Positions 31,615-42,147 of a DNA stretch of 64,000 nt are shown in pieces. The DNA comes from Sthenelais limicola (lineage: Eukaryota; Annelida; Polychaeta; Phyllodocida; Sigalionidae). The translations under genes and the position numbers were made by a program. The notes under the pieces were generated by a model that saw only the letters and a list, made by a program, of their open reading frames with translations, had not been told where the DNA came from and searched no databases. Where the stretch lies: NCBI GenBank assembly GCA_942159475.1, contig OW804097.1, forward strand, positions 110,856,582 through 110,920,581, in the 5' to 3' direction. Positions within the stretch are counted from its first letter, which is position 1. Each line of letters starts with the position of its first letter.

Positions 31615-31985
31615 GGGTCAGACCTTCAGAGATTGTACAATTACCTTTCACCAATCCTCTCAAATAACCCAAATGTAAAACAGAAATGAGGTTTAAAATA
31701 CGAGGTTTAACATAGCATAACAGAATTGTAGTTTTTATTCAGATATATGCATATTAATTGTTGGAAATTTACCCCTAAATTCCCCTGGGGAGGCCCAAAT
31801 GGGCAAAAATGGGCAAGATTTGCCCACGTGAAGCCGGCAACAATTGTTGCCAGTGGGGGTGAAGGGGTTAGCAGAACAGATATTATAAATCAACATAATA
31901 CCAAATATACTCAGATATACCTAGTATTACTCATTTTCCATCCTAATTTAGCAGGATTTCCTAAATGTTGAGAGCTGCCAATCAT
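31615..31985. mobile_element. TIR-A element split by a retroposed insert, right terminus lost
   Basis: GGGTCAGACCTTCAG to AACATAGCATAACAGA, a 144-bp insert, then TATTATAAATCAACATAATA to AGAGCTGCCAAT. The last ~25 bases of the family are missing. Confidence 0.7.
31725..31868 (-). mobile_element. Short retroposon inserted in TIR-A
   Basis: A 144-bp insert flanked by a 12-bp direct repeat with one mismatch (TAGCATAACAGA at 31713, TAGCAGAACAGA at 31869). On the minus strand it ends CTGAATAAAAACTACAAT, with AATAAA near the end, consistent with a SINE or 5'-truncated LINE. The body holds CAACAATTGTTGCC and repeated TGGGCAA/TTTGCCCA palindromes. Confidence 0.55.
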
Positions 31986-32016
31986 ATATAACTTAAGGGA
32001 AGGGAAATTGCGTGGG

Positions 32017-32225
32017 AATAGGGGATTTGCATATCTCCAAAAACCAAATGCATGATGGCAATGATAAATAAAGCCTTGTTTTATGAGAACATGTAAAACA
32101 CATGTCATTTATATTAAATATACCATGCTAAGCATAACATGGTTAATAGCTTTTACACTGACATATAACTCCCATAATTCCAAGCGAATCTGGGTTCAAG
32201 ATGGCAGACATGCAAGTCCCCTATT
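32017..32225 (+). mobile_element. TIR-C element with internal deletion
   Basis: AATAGGGGATTTGCATATC joins directly to CAAAAACCAAATGCATGATG, skipping about 140 bp, and ends GACATGCAAGTCCCCTATT. Confidence 0.7.
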
Positions 32226-32281
32226 GCTACACTTTCCCCCATTCCTTCATTGTTCCTACCAGCTGGGAATTTTACCTATGA

Positions 32282-32515
32282 GGGTCAGATTTTCGGAAAA
32301 TGTACAATTCGCCTTCACCAATCCTCTCGAAAAACCCACTTTTAAGACAAAATAGAGCTTCAAAATGCAGTTTAACATAACAAAACTGATACTTTAAATC
32401 AAATGCGATACCAAATATACACAGATATACCCAGTATTCATCGTTTTTCAGCCAAATTTAGCAGTTTCCTAAATGTGTAGAGCTGCCAATTGTACATTTT
32501 CTGAGAATCTGACCC
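32282..32515. mobile_element. TIR-A element, full length, 4-bp duplication
   Basis: GGGTCAGATTTTCGGAAAAT to TGAGAATCTGACCC, with ATGA at 32278-32281 and 32516-32519. Confidence 0.85.
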
Positions 32516-33176
32516 ATGAAGGAATTATCTTCCTTCCTACAGGTGAAGGAATAGCCCCCCTACCCCCACATGTACACACACAACAAACAATAGCTTATAA
32601 ATACAACAGCCTCCTGATACTCTGTCAATGTGCTCTATAGATCCAGCCATCGATGGGATTATGTGAAATGTGACAATTATGTGAAAATTCTCCTAGCATC
32701 GCATGGAAATTGAATTTGTATCTTCGCAGGTTTGCATACATGGCAATTATGTAGACGTCAATCTAATCTAATCTAATCTAATTCAAATTCAAATCTAATC
32801 TAATCTAATCTAATTCGTTTATAGTCTAGATTAGAAGATCTTCCAAACCAAATGAGGCATAGCACAAGTAGTTGGACCTTATCATTTAAATAAGTCCCAC
32901 ACAAATGAAAGGTTTTGCTGTTTTAAAAGAGATTTTTGAATGTGGATAGGATTTATTCTGGGCTGTATCCAGATCACTATGAACCTATCCAGTGCTATAT
33001 ATGCAAAATGTTTGGCGATATATACCAACCCCCTGTTGCCATTACCATATAGATATCTCTACCCATACCACTGGTTATTCCACCCTCCCATACACCCACA
33101 CTCATGAATACCCACCCTCTTCTCATCGTTCCATACCCCAACTCCCACCCCTATCCCAACCCAGCGCCCATATATT
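32516..33176. other. Unique stretch with a short microsatellite
   Basis: No gene. Contains the ATCTA-type microsatellite annotated at 32756-32815. Confidence 0.45.
32756..32815. repeat. (TAATC)n microsatellite
   Basis: Two blocks of TAATCTAATC repeats separated by ATTCAAATTCAAA. Confidence 0.8.
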
Positions 33177-33408
33177 GGCCAGAACGTCAGAAATTGTACA
33201 ATTGGCAGCTCTACACATTGAGTAAAATCTGCTGAATTAGACTGAAAATGATAACTACCAGGTATACCTGAGTATATGTGGTATTGTGTTGTTCTAAAGT
33301 ACCTGTCTTACTATGTTAAACTGGATTTTAAAGCTCATTTTTGTCTTAAATTTGGGATATTTGAGAGGATTGGTGAAGGCGAATTGTACACATCTGACTA
33401 TCTGACCC
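33177..33408. mobile_element. TIR-A element, full length
   Basis: GGCCAGAACGTCAGAAATTG to CTGACTATCTGACCC. It lies immediately upstream of the membrane-protein ORF. Confidence 0.75.
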
Positions 33409-33522
33409 ATATCCACCAATTCCCCATACATCATCTTGATACATAGCCACCACTGTAGAGACGATATCTCGATATTATTGACACCTCCCCAGCAGAAGCA
33501 GTATTCATACATTATACCCTCA

Positions 33523-33954
33523 ATGGACAGCAACTCAACATGGAGGTCTCCAGTCATGCAGAACGCAGACATGCAGCTTGCAGTTCCTCTGCAGCAATCC
33601 GGCCTGGAGAAAACATACACAACCACAACAACCACACTTTCCCCAAATCTCGAAAGTAGCAGTCCACGGGAGCTATTGTTCCCTGACAACTACACCTCGT
33701 GCTACATCTTCATAATCGCTTTTCTCGTTCTGGGCGTCTTCTCCTTGGCCTTGGTAGTATTTGCTCTGGCACACAAAGTAATCGAACTTAGCAACAATAA
33801 TGACTCGTTCGACCTCGAGGAGGAGATAGGATATGGTGTGCAATACGGGGTAGGTGATAGTGATGAGGTGATTGTCTATATAATAGGTGATAAGAGGCAT
33901 CATTGGCATTCATTGCGAGTAATTAATAATAAAATTCTTTTATTTCATGACTAG
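33523..33954 (+). CDS. Candidate single-pass membrane protein (143 aa), single exon or exon fragment
   Basis: From ATG 33523 the frame encodes 143 residues. Residues 1-58 are polar with threonine runs (TYTTTTTTLS) and possible N-glycosylation sites at NST (4) and NYT (56). Residues 59-84 form one strong hydrophobic segment (CYIFIIAFLVLGVFSLALVV). The tail is acidic (DSFDLEEEIGYGVQYGVGDS), then basic. No signal peptide is obvious, so either topology is possible. The frame is open upstream to 33436, and an acceptor-like CACCTCCCCAG ends at 33492. A donor-like GGGGTAGGT at about 33849 would remove the basic tail, and AATAAA lies at about 33927. It sits between two TIR-A copies in unique sequence. 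No family is recognised. Composition is much more protein-like than other ORFs here, but transcription is unproven. Confidence 0.45.
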   Translation: MDSNSTWRSPVMQNADMQLAVPLQQSGLEKTYTTTTTTLSPNLESSSPRELLFPDNYTSCYIFIIAFLVLGVFSLALVVFALAHKVIELSNNNDSFDLEEEIGYGVQYGVGDSDEVIVYIIGDKRHHWHSLRVINNKILLFHD

Positions 33955-34008
33955 CAGGTTACAACAATACAGGTAGTACACCTCAGGTGTGGACCTTGTT
34001 TTGCTCTA

Positions 34009-34243
34009 GGGTCAGATTTTCAGAAAATGTACAATTGGCAGCTGTACACATTTAGTAAATTCTGCTAAATTAGGCTGCAATTTAGGCACTACTAGGTAAA
34101 CTTGGGTATATTCAGCATTGCATTGATTATAGCAATCTGTTTGGTTAGGTTGAACTGTATTTTGAACTTTATTTTCGTCTGAAATTTGAGTTATTTGAGA
34201 GGATTGGCGAAGGCTAATTGTACATTTTCTGAAAATCTGACCC
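34009..34243. mobile_element. TIR-A element, full length, 4-bp duplication
   Basis: GGGTCAGATTTTCAGAAAAT to GAAAATCTGACCC, with TCTA at 34005-34008 and 34244-34247. Confidence 0.85.
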
Positions 34244-35240
34244 TCTAACAGTACCTGGTGGCTGTTTCATAAAGGAATCGTAGGAGCTAATCTTGTATGT
34301 AATAGTTTTTTTGATTTGGTATTTCTATTCAGCTAGAGCGTTATGAAGATACATTATTCCCAGCACAGATGATTTAAATATAATGTATAAGCAAATAGAG
34401 AGAACATCTATTGATGTTGTTACATTACTTTCCAAGAATATTACTCAGTTTAAAGATAATAAAACAAAAATTCTAGCACATATAACAATTATTCTCCGTC
34501 ATTCAAGGATGAATCAAAGATTACAAAGTACAATACATATCAATCAAATAAGATCAGATAAAACCTTACACTCGGGACTGTGTCCACAAAAGCATGACAG
34601 ACCATAAAAACACAGTGTCGTATATGGGTTTATGATATCGTAAATAGTTACGAGGAATCTTAAATTTAAGTTCTTAGGAAGTATCTTACTATAACCTATA
34701 GCCTTTATCAAACTTACAGTCATGTTTTCTGAATTTATGAAATGATTTAGATCAATTGTATTTCAGCATTTCCTCAGCGACTTCCCAGACCCCTGGCTCA
34801 CAGAAGCCTTAGACTTAAAGCACAGCAGATATGAAACTTTTTAGACTTTAAAATGTCCTTGTATCAATGATCGCGCCATAAAAATAAGAATAACGGTAGT
34901 TGGTTAGAAATGTCTGGAATTTCACAAGTTTCAATTGTCTCCACATTGTCTTCTGTTTTGAAAGCTAAGAAATGAAATCTTTAACATTCGGAAAAGAAGC
35001 CACTATTACTATTGATATGATATGTGCATTGACGCAGGTTGAGGGACTTATAGCTAGTCTAATAAGTATAATTTCTCAAAGGGAAAAGAATTCTATACAA
35101 GAATTATCTTTTATTCATTACTTTTTCCTCTTGCTTTGTATGAATAAATTATAAGTAAAATATATTACTGTAATATTCCAAGAATCTGGGATATTCCTCC
35201 CGCTTTTACTCCGCACTGACTTGACCTGTGCTTAAAATAG
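34244..35240. other. Unique stretch, no gene recognised
   Basis: Two small ORFs (34383-34607, 34972-35154) lack splice context and coding character. Confidence 0.45.
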
Positions 35241-35399
35241 ATTCTGGGGAAGGCAGAGATGCCTAAAATAGAAACATCTGGTAAAGATAAAGGATCTACA
35301 TTGGCAAAAACCTTAAGAGGAATGCATGAAGTGCTGAATGACATGGGAGCGAGCGAGCAATGGTACTATATTATCACTGTGGACTCGTGGGCGGATTAG
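35241..35399 (+). CDS. Possible terminal exon or small ORF (46 codons from ATG 35259)
   Basis: After an acceptor-like TGCTTAAAATAG (ending 35240) the frame reads ILGKAEMPKIETSGKDKG, STLAKTLRGMHEVLNDMG and ASEQWYYIITVDSWAD to a stop at 35397. It could be a last exon joined to an upstream exon, or a free-standing small ORF starting at 35259. No domain is recognised. The minisatellite at 35447 follows within 50 bp. The acceptor lacks a good pyrimidine tract, so confidence is low. Confidence 0.25.
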   Translation: MLGKAEMPKIETSGKDKGSTLAKTLRGMHEVLNDMGASEQWYYIITVDSWAD

Positions 35400-35446
35400 G
35401 TGTGGGCTTGAACATCTCACTATGTTTGGTTCAACCTCCTTACAAA

Positions 35447-35757
35447 ACCTGGGAGGACATTATTGAGCTATAATACCCTGAGAGAATCATAACTGCCCTG
35501 GGAGGATATTATATTGAGTTATAATGCCCCGAGAGAACTATAAATGCCCTGGGAGGATGTTATAGAGCTATAATACCCTGAGAGAACCATAACTGCCCTG
35601 GGAGGACATTATATTGAGTTATAATACCCTGAGAGAACTATAACTGCCCTGGGAGGACATTATTGAGCTATATTACCCTGAGAGAACTATATCTGCCCTG
35701 GGTGGACATTATAGAGCTATAATACCCTGAGAGAACTATATCTACCCTGGGAGGGTA
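35447..35757. repeat. Minisatellite, ~50-bp unit, six copies plus a partial
   Basis: Units begin CCTGGGAGGACATTAT and include GAGCTATAATACCCTGAG and AGAACTATAACTGC. Lengths are 49-52 bp, with a TAT indel and scattered substitutions. Confidence 0.9.
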
Positions 35758-36776
35758 TTTTCCTCATCAATACAAGTTGTTTACTGGTTAGAGACATTTG
35801 AAATTGACTCAAAACAGACTAAACAGATTAATGACCTCCATATCCGACAGAAAGCAAGCCTTGATGTTGATATTAACTGCCCTCAGCTTCGCCTCTGGGA
35901 TTATTAACAAACAGAGCCCTCTCACTGTCCTTAATGTTCTTTCTTTGTGTTCTATGGTGAGAATTGCTATATATCCATATAGAATTCTTTATTTATCAAT
36001 GTAGGTTCCCAAATAGGTTATACACATCTGTGCAGGCCTTTGTTCTTACTGTGCAGGCCTACACCTTTAGTGTACAAAAAAGAATACATACTGAAACCAA
36101 CTAGTTTGTTAACACATGTATTATATATGCTTGGTAGTTATGACAACACCACATAACTCACTAGTGAAATACGCACTATGCCTAACTCACTCTAGATAAG
36201 TTGTTTTCAGAACAATGCGTGTATAATAAAATACTATTAATGGTCACAAGTCTCCTCTTATGAGACGTAAGAAATAAGATAAAAATGGAAATACTTACAA
36301 TTTAAATGAAAATTGCTTACACGTTAAATATAAGTCACTCTATATATGAAACTAATAACAACCACTATTTTACGAAGATTGGTATATTTTCGAATTGAAT
36401 TTGATTTGAAATTCCTCAAAAAACTTATTTTGTGTTATACCTGTCAACTGTGAATTAGACTAAGGTACGTATCATAAACTCTAGAACACTGAACAGACTA
36501 AGTAGACATTTCTAGAACGGAAACAAAAGTAATATGACTCATATAGGCCTATGGCATACACAAAGCTATAGTTACGTCCCACGTATTATATTATTTATAG
36601 ATAAGATATATCATGTTCAGAACCAGAGGCTGGACTATAGGGGATTTGTATGTGTTAAAGATAAGGCTTTATTTTCAGGATAATTCCTAGGCTTTTCTAG
36701 ATTCATTTAATGGACTATCACACTCCTATAATAATTTAATTATGTTGCTGTTACAAAATGACATGTGCTAATCCTT
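35758..36776. other. Unique stretch, no gene recognised
   Basis: AT-rich. The ORF at 35798-36004 has no supporting splice sites. Confidence 0.45.
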
Positions 36777-37228
36777 AATAGGGGACTTGCATGTGCCACT
36801 GCGCATGTCTGGTACAGTGCATCATGGGATGGCTTTTGATGAAATCTGACATACGAATATTTGGGAACATTTTTATAACAAATTGCAAGAATGTTTTCAC
36901 GAATATTACAGCTTTCATAAATTAATGTTCTATGAAAACCAAAGGCATGATGGGAATGATGGAGGATGAAATCTTGACATACAAATATGTAGCGATTTAG
37001 CAATTTTTTTATTGGAAGATGCAAGGATTTTTTCACCAATATCACAGCTTGTATAGATGATCTATACAAACCAAATGCATGATGGACAAGATGAAGTAGT
37101 CTTCGTTTATGGAAACCACAGCTAATGGAGATCACAGCTAAATATTCGATGCTCAACATGTCATGTTTTTCATTACAACTCCCATAAATGCATGTGAAAC
37201 AAGATGGCGGACATGCAAATCCCCTATT
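36777..37228 (+). mobile_element. TIR-C element with internal duplication
   Basis: AATAGGGGACTTGCATGTG to GACATGCAAATCCCCTATT, 452 bp, about 100 bp longer than normal. The block from AAATCTGACATAC through the CCAATATCACAGCTT region occurs twice. The 177-codon minus-strand ORF over it is a repeat reading. Confidence 0.8.
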
Positions 37229-37359
37229 GTTAACCCGATGCGAATAAGACAAACATATCAAAGTAGTTATCATACAAAAATGTTATTTGTGTACTAAAAA
37301 CAAAAATCGTACTAAAAGGAAAATATTTTACACCGTCGATCCTGGCATTCTCAGAGCGG

Positions 37360-37397
37360 AGGGCCTAGCCCACTAAGCTGATTCTCATGCGATTCTG
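37360..37397 (+). mobile_element. Family H fragment
   Basis: GGGCCTAGCCCACTAAGCTG and ATTCTCATGCGATTCT match one arm of family H (40586, 57300). The other arm is replaced by TIR-B sequence. Confidence 0.55.
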
Positions 37398-37521
37398 AGT
37401 GATTGGACGCCTACTGCACTTGTAATCAGGCGTCCTAATGAGATTCTAATTGTATTCTAATTTGGTTTTGAGTGGAAGACTTTGCCTTAGTTTGAAGGGA
37501 CTCTCTCAAATCTGGGCCTAG
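37398..37521 (-). mobile_element. TIR-B element, left part replaced by family H
   Basis: GAGTGATTGGACGCCTACTG to CTCAAATCTGGGCCTA. Confidence 0.65.
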
Positions 37522-37612
37522 CCTTTCATCTGATTTTGTGACGTCTATATATAGATGTTAAATCCTGATCCATACGAATAAACACGTCTACCTTATACTG
37601 TAGGCCTATGTA

Positions 37613-37679
37613 ATTTTGCGGTTTGGAGTGAGAGGCTTTTCCTTGGTTTGAAGGAACTCTCAACTCTGAGCCTAGACTG
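37613..37679 (-). mobile_element. TIR-B fragment
   Basis: TTTTGCGGTTTGGAGTGAGA to CTCTGAGCCTAGACT. Only about a third of the element is present. Confidence 0.65.
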
Positions 37680-38727
37680 AAGAGCAGGAGTAAATTGAGT
37701 CTTCACAATTTCCTTATTTCATCCTGTCCCATCGGCACTGACTCCCCTCCCCCCTTTCCTCCCCCCTGACCCACCCAAGTAGCCTTGTAGCACGCAGGCA
37801 TCCTCTCATTTATTAATAGCAACTGACGTCATTACCCATCTATAAGGAGTTGTGACAGGCTTCAGACTGCATCTTAAGTCCAGTCACTCATATGTCAGTT
37901 CCCATGGTAAATGCTTTGCATCTAATACAGTATATACCGGTATATACTGACTGAAAGCAATGTCTAACTTCCCTTCATAGGTGTACTATCTACGAGCAGG
38001 GGTATAAAGTAAAATTTGAGGGATTAGAACGACTTTAAACTAATCATTTCGATTTTAGATCAGGGATATCGTTCGATGTAATATATTTATTGCTTGAATA
38101 TTTGTTTTTTATCAAGATCAAAAGCCAGCGCCCTACTATTTAGTACTTTTTATTGATATTTTGTTATGCATGAAAGAAAAGTTAGCGATATTTATTGTTG
38201 GTCAATAAAGGTTTTGTATCATTATGTTAGAATATTTCTACTCTTAAATTGTGGAAGAGAAATCTGAAATGTTTGTACGATGCGATGGCAGATCACCTTT
38301 TACTTGTATTTACTATATAACTTGCTTGAATCTTTTTTCTGATTGATTCTGTTACTATAATTATAATCATTGATTTTATTTTATTTGAAAACTTTTTATT
38401 TCGTATTAGCAGATACATCTTCTGGTTTACACCATATAATATTTTTATTGATAAAATAATTTTTGTTTTTGATTTTGTAGAAGTTTGTAAAAGTTGATGA
38501 AAATTGATAAAAATAATTTATTGAAAATAAAATAAAATGACTGGAGTAACTTGCTTCAATCTTTTTTCTCATTGATTCTGATACTATAATTATAATTATA
38601 ATTAAATTGTTTCTATCTATCAGGGTTGACTGAAAATAATGTCATTAATGATGTCATGTTGATTCCTGATTAGAGTAAATCTTTAAAACTAAACTAAAAC
38701 ACATTCCTGCTTCTTCACCCATTACAG
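37680..38727. other. Unique stretch upstream of the candidate exon at 38728
   Basis: AT-rich, with TTGATAAAA-type runs near 38450-38540 and two near copies of TTGCTTGAATCTTTTTTCT (about 38321 and 38551). No gene; probably intron. A TGACGTCA site occurs at about 37824. Confidence 0.45.
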
Positions 38728-38841
38728 AGTACTGGGGATTCACTCGACGACGAAGATGTGGAAAAGCTTACTGGTGAAACAAAACGCAACACAACTTACA
38801 ACGAAGTTATCGATGCTGACAATCCACAGACGCCAGAAGAG
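38728..38841 (+). CDS. Candidate internal exon (114 bp), host gene of unknown identity
   Basis: Acceptor TTCTTCACCCATTACAG ends at 38727; donor GAG then GTCAGT begins at 38842. The first frame is open for all 38 codons: STGDSLDDEDVEKLTGETKR then NTTYNEVIDADNPQTPEE. It starts and ends at phase 0 and is a multiple of three. The peptide is acidic and hydrophilic, typical of a cytoplasmic linker, with no domain recognised. A second frame is also open, but its peptide is less protein-like. The sequence matches no repeat in the window, and the GC content is higher than the flanks. Phase 0 at the end is compatible with the phase-0 start of the exon at 56641; that link is inference. Confidence 0.5.
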
Positions 38842-39039
38842 GTCAGTGATTTTACAATTTTATTCCAAGATTTAAGAAACTTTTCATTTTTAAAGAATTT
38901 TCTTTTCGTATTTAATAGAAAATGCAGACAGACAGTTCGCTCAAAGTTAATACAAGCGATTTTCAAGGCTATCTGCCCTAATTAATAATTCCAAGCATTA
39001 CATAAACAATTTGAAAAATTGACAATTTACAATGGCTAC

Positions 39040-39173
39040 AAACGCCTACTACGCTAATGGCTTCCCCGGCCCGGGAATAGGCGTCCTAATTGGATTACAT
39101 AATTGCATTTTGTAGTTTTGAGCGAGAGACTTTCCCTCAGTTTGGAGGGATTCTCAACTCTGAGCCTAGACTG
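39040..39173 (-). mobile_element. TIR-B element, left third missing
   Basis: CAAACGCCTACTACGCTAAT to TCAACTCTGAGCCTAGACTG. Confidence 0.7.
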
Positions 39174-39336
39174 ATTCCTCAGTTTTGAAAAAAAAGGCTG
39201 GTATTCTGACTTCTTCCCTGTCCCATAGCCATAAAATTTATGTCATAATATCTCATTGTAAGCCTGTTTCGGAAACCACCAACCGCGGAACCCACAGGAA
39301 GACTTGGAACCAAGGTTTCAAAACTGGGACCTCCTT

Positions 39337-39398
39337 TTTATAATCGCCGCTAATTGCAAATATAGAATGTCTTGAATTGAATTGATTTGAATTGAATA
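39337..39398 (+). mobile_element. LINE 3' tail remnant
   Basis: ATCGCCGCTAATTGCAAATA then (TTGAA)n-type units, an end typical of short 3' LINE fragments. No body is present. Confidence 0.35.
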
Positions 39399-39885
39399 CC
39401 AGGATCATACATGAGTCAGGTCGTCAGAAAAGGGACACATTTTGTTTTTTCCAATAATATCCAAGATACTGTTATATCCCATTTTGTCATACCCTTTACC
39501 CATATGCTTACCTTTACTATTACCTTACGGTAATCCTCTCTCCTATTTAACCTGGGTTTCACCCACTATAATTAACTAGTTAACTACCTAAGAATGCCAA
39601 GGTGTTTACCATCGATATAAGAATGAAAAATATAGAAGGATATAGTAAATAGTAGAAGACTTGTGAGAAAAGACTATTGAGTTTACATAAATTCTTCCAC
39701 ACAGTAAAAAGGGGTGCTGCATTTCTGACATAAGTTGAACTGGAACATTAGGTTTTACACAGGAAAATGTCCCTTAAGGAAGGATCATATTATAGAGAAA
39801 CATCAAATCTGATCTGTTCAGTATGGTGTATGGCGTAAAAGGAATAAACCTCGGACAGGTACCTCTTGTGTCTCCTAACGCTAGA
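39399..39885. other. Mostly unique stretch with a TIR-A scrap
   Basis: GAGTCAGGTCGTCAGAAAAG at 39414-39433 is an isolated TIR-A terminus. Nothing else is recognised. Confidence 0.45.
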
Positions 39886-40059
39886 TTAGCTAAATTAGGC
39901 TGAACAACTATAAATAGAAGGGATATCAGAGCATATTTGGTATTGCGTTTATCCAAGATATCTGTCTGGTTATGTTGAACTGTATTTTGAACCTCATTTC
40001 TATCTTAAATCTGGGTTATTTGGAGAGGAGTAGTGAAGAGAATTTGCACATTTTCACCC
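39886..40059. mobile_element. TIR-A element, left terminus missing
   Basis: AGCTAAATTAGGCTGAACAA through TATGTTGAACTGTATTTTGA to GCACATTTTCACCC. Confidence 0.65.
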
Positions 40060-40416
40060 ACATAGCTCCCCAGCTCTTACACTGTAATATTCTTCGAGTT
40101 CTCACTTCACAAAAAGAGAACTAACCATTTATAAATTATGCATCCAACCGTGGTGAATGGGCGAATTTGTCTCTTAAAACAGCTCTTTTATTTTTGTCTT
40201 CTTAGTTTTTACTTTTCACAGTGCTCTTGTGTTTTTGAGTTGGAGGTGGATTGGAGCTCGTATATAGATTTATGGAGAGGGAGGCTCCCTGGAGAGATGT
40301 GTAAAGTAGATAAAGATATCTCGGTGCTGAAAACAAAAACACGAACAACATATCTTTGCCGGATCACTGCTACCACCAGCCGGGATTTTTCTCAAGGGAG
40401 AAAGTTCTACAACTGT
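40060..40416. other. Unique stretch with an unsupported ORF
   Basis: A 138-codon ORF from 40138 covers this and runs into TIR-A. Its unique part includes SSYIDLWRGRLPGEMCKVDK. No splice sites or domain were recognised. Confidence 0.3.
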
Positions 40417-40790
40417 GGGTCTGATCGTCAGAAAATGTACAATTGGTCTTCACCAATCCTCTCAAACAACCCTTATTTAATCAAGAAATGTGCTTTAAAA
40501 CCCTTATTTAATCAAGAAATGAGCTTCAAAATGCAGTTCAAAATAACAGAATAGTCTTGAATCAAGGCAATACTAAATATACTTAAGGACCTAGTCCACC
40601 AAGCCGATTCTCATGCGATTTTGTGCCGCAGAGGACTCTTTTGCACTACATTCTGTGAGAATCGCATGAGAATCGGCTTGGTGGACAAGTCCCATTAGAT
40701 ATACCTAGTATTTATTGTTTTTTAGCCTAATTTAGCAGAATTTACTGAATGTGTAGAGCTGTTGATTGTACAATTTCTGATGATCTGGTC
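40417..40790. mobile_element. TIR-A element with internal duplication, split by family H
   Basis: GGGTCTGATCGTCAGAAAAT to TGATGATCTGGTC. CCTTATTTAATCAAGAAATG occurs twice within 40 bp, and a family-H hairpin sits between AAATATACT and GATATACCTAG. Confidence 0.75.
40586..40695. mobile_element. Family H hairpin element, nested in TIR-A
   Basis: A 110-bp element with arms GGACCTAGTCCACCAAGCCG and CGGCTTGGTGGACAAGTCCC that stay paired across CGATTCTCATGCGATT. TA flanks both sides (40584-40585, 40696-40697), as for Tc1/mariner-type elements. Confidence 0.8.
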
Positions 40791-42013
40791 TGAGTAGCCC
40801 TGTATACTGTATATATGTTTCTCCTCTCTATCGCTCTCTTTAGGTCTCTTTCTACCATTTTCTGCTTCATTCCCTTTCCCTCTTCTTATTATCACCATTA
40901 AATTGTTTATTCAGTTTTATTATACACGCATTGCCCTGCTCTGCTCGCATTGTATCTAGAGTGAGTTACGCATAGTGCGTATTTCACTAGTGAGCTATGT
41001 GGGGTTGTCATGGCAACCAATATGGGTTTTTTCACTAAGATTACCGCTGAAATTCAAATTTATTACTCGATTTCTTGTTCTATTTTCATGATTGAAAGCA
41101 TACATATATATGTAATGCATCTGTTAATCGTTACCGTCGGGAAATTCGACAATAGAATATTTCTGTCCCCTTAAATTGTTCCTCTTTTCCTGCTCATTAT
41201 CAAATTTTCTTTACTATATCTTCAAGACTTTTATCATTATTCAGTATTATTGCCTTTCTCCCCCCCCCCTGGTCCCTTCCTCCTTCTTCATCTCTATTTA
41301 TGTTATACATGTTATGTTTCCCTGTGTTTTCCATTGCCTCTAACCTAAACTATCTGTCTTTATTTCCATAATGGCGCCAAAAAATTATATTTCTTAAAAG
41401 CGCCATGAGGTATTTGAAAGACTTATAAAACCGACATGATATGGACACTGAACTTTAACTTTAAATAAATTCGTCGGTGAACTTTTACTTGTTCATGTAA
41501 ACAAGAGTCCATAAAGGGACTAATGAGCCAGGGAATTGAGTAACTATGGGACGAGCATCATTGTTATTGTATAAATGAATCGGACACAACTAATATACAT
41601 CTCGTTATTTTGTTAAAAGTAAAATGCATCCTTTAAAAATTAAGGATCCTTCTTGGAGAACTCCCCAGGGAGAGGTTGGCATTCCTTTCTAAGTAGTTGT
41701 AACTATAGGATTCAGAATAAAAATACAATATATCTCATTCCTTTTATACCACCTTGTTTCTATCGGTGTTTCCTCTAATTTTTTCCCGACTTCCATGTTT
41801 GTACTATCTTGGCTTTCCATGTTTCCTGACCATACTCCCTCTATCCTCGGTTCCATCTCTATCCGATTTCTTTCATTATCCAATCTCTTTCCTCTCCAAC
41901 CTTGATGTGAATTCATACCTACTGAGACAGGAGGAAATGTCATGCCCTCCCTAAATCCTTCAGCTGCCATTCGAGGTTTATTAACCTTGGCCTGTAGTAC
42001 TTCAAAGACACCT
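40791..42013. other. Unique stretch, no gene recognised
   Basis: Contains a C9-type run near 41262. A minus-strand ORF (41689-42027; 112 codons, including MAAEGFREGMTFPPVSVGM) overlaps the start of family F and lacks splice support. Confidence 0.4.
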
Positions 42014-42147
42014 TGGGCCTGTTGCATAAGTTAAAGAAACGATTTTTTGTTGTGGCAAAATTTATATTCCAACCCGCCGAAGGAAGGAACTAAAGAGTAG
42101 GAATTCCCATACACAACTTGTCTTTCCTTAGCTTATGCAACAGGCCC
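42014..42147. mobile_element. Family F TIR element
   Basis: GGGCCTGTTGCATAAGTTAA and TTAGCTTATGCAACAGGCCC are near-perfect inverted ends, with GTAGGAATTCCCATACACAA inside. The second copy at 50143 is longer. Confidence 0.75.

Noticed and set aside
35447..35757. CRISPR-like repeat array
   Set aside because: Units are contiguous ~50-bp tandem repeats with no variable spacers, in a eukaryotic context.
36740..37273. A 177-codon minus-strand ORF
   Set aside because: It lies almost wholly within a TIR-C element with an internal duplication. No domain; repeated peptide blocks mirror the DNA repeat.
40138..40416. A hydrophobic N-terminal ORF resembling a signal peptide
   Set aside because: No splice borders. 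It runs straight into TIR-A, and the hydrophobic stretch arises from T-rich DNA.
41689..42027. A 112-codon minus-strand ORF with plausible composition
   Set aside because: It starts in a family-F terminus, and no splice sites, domain or second copy supports it.
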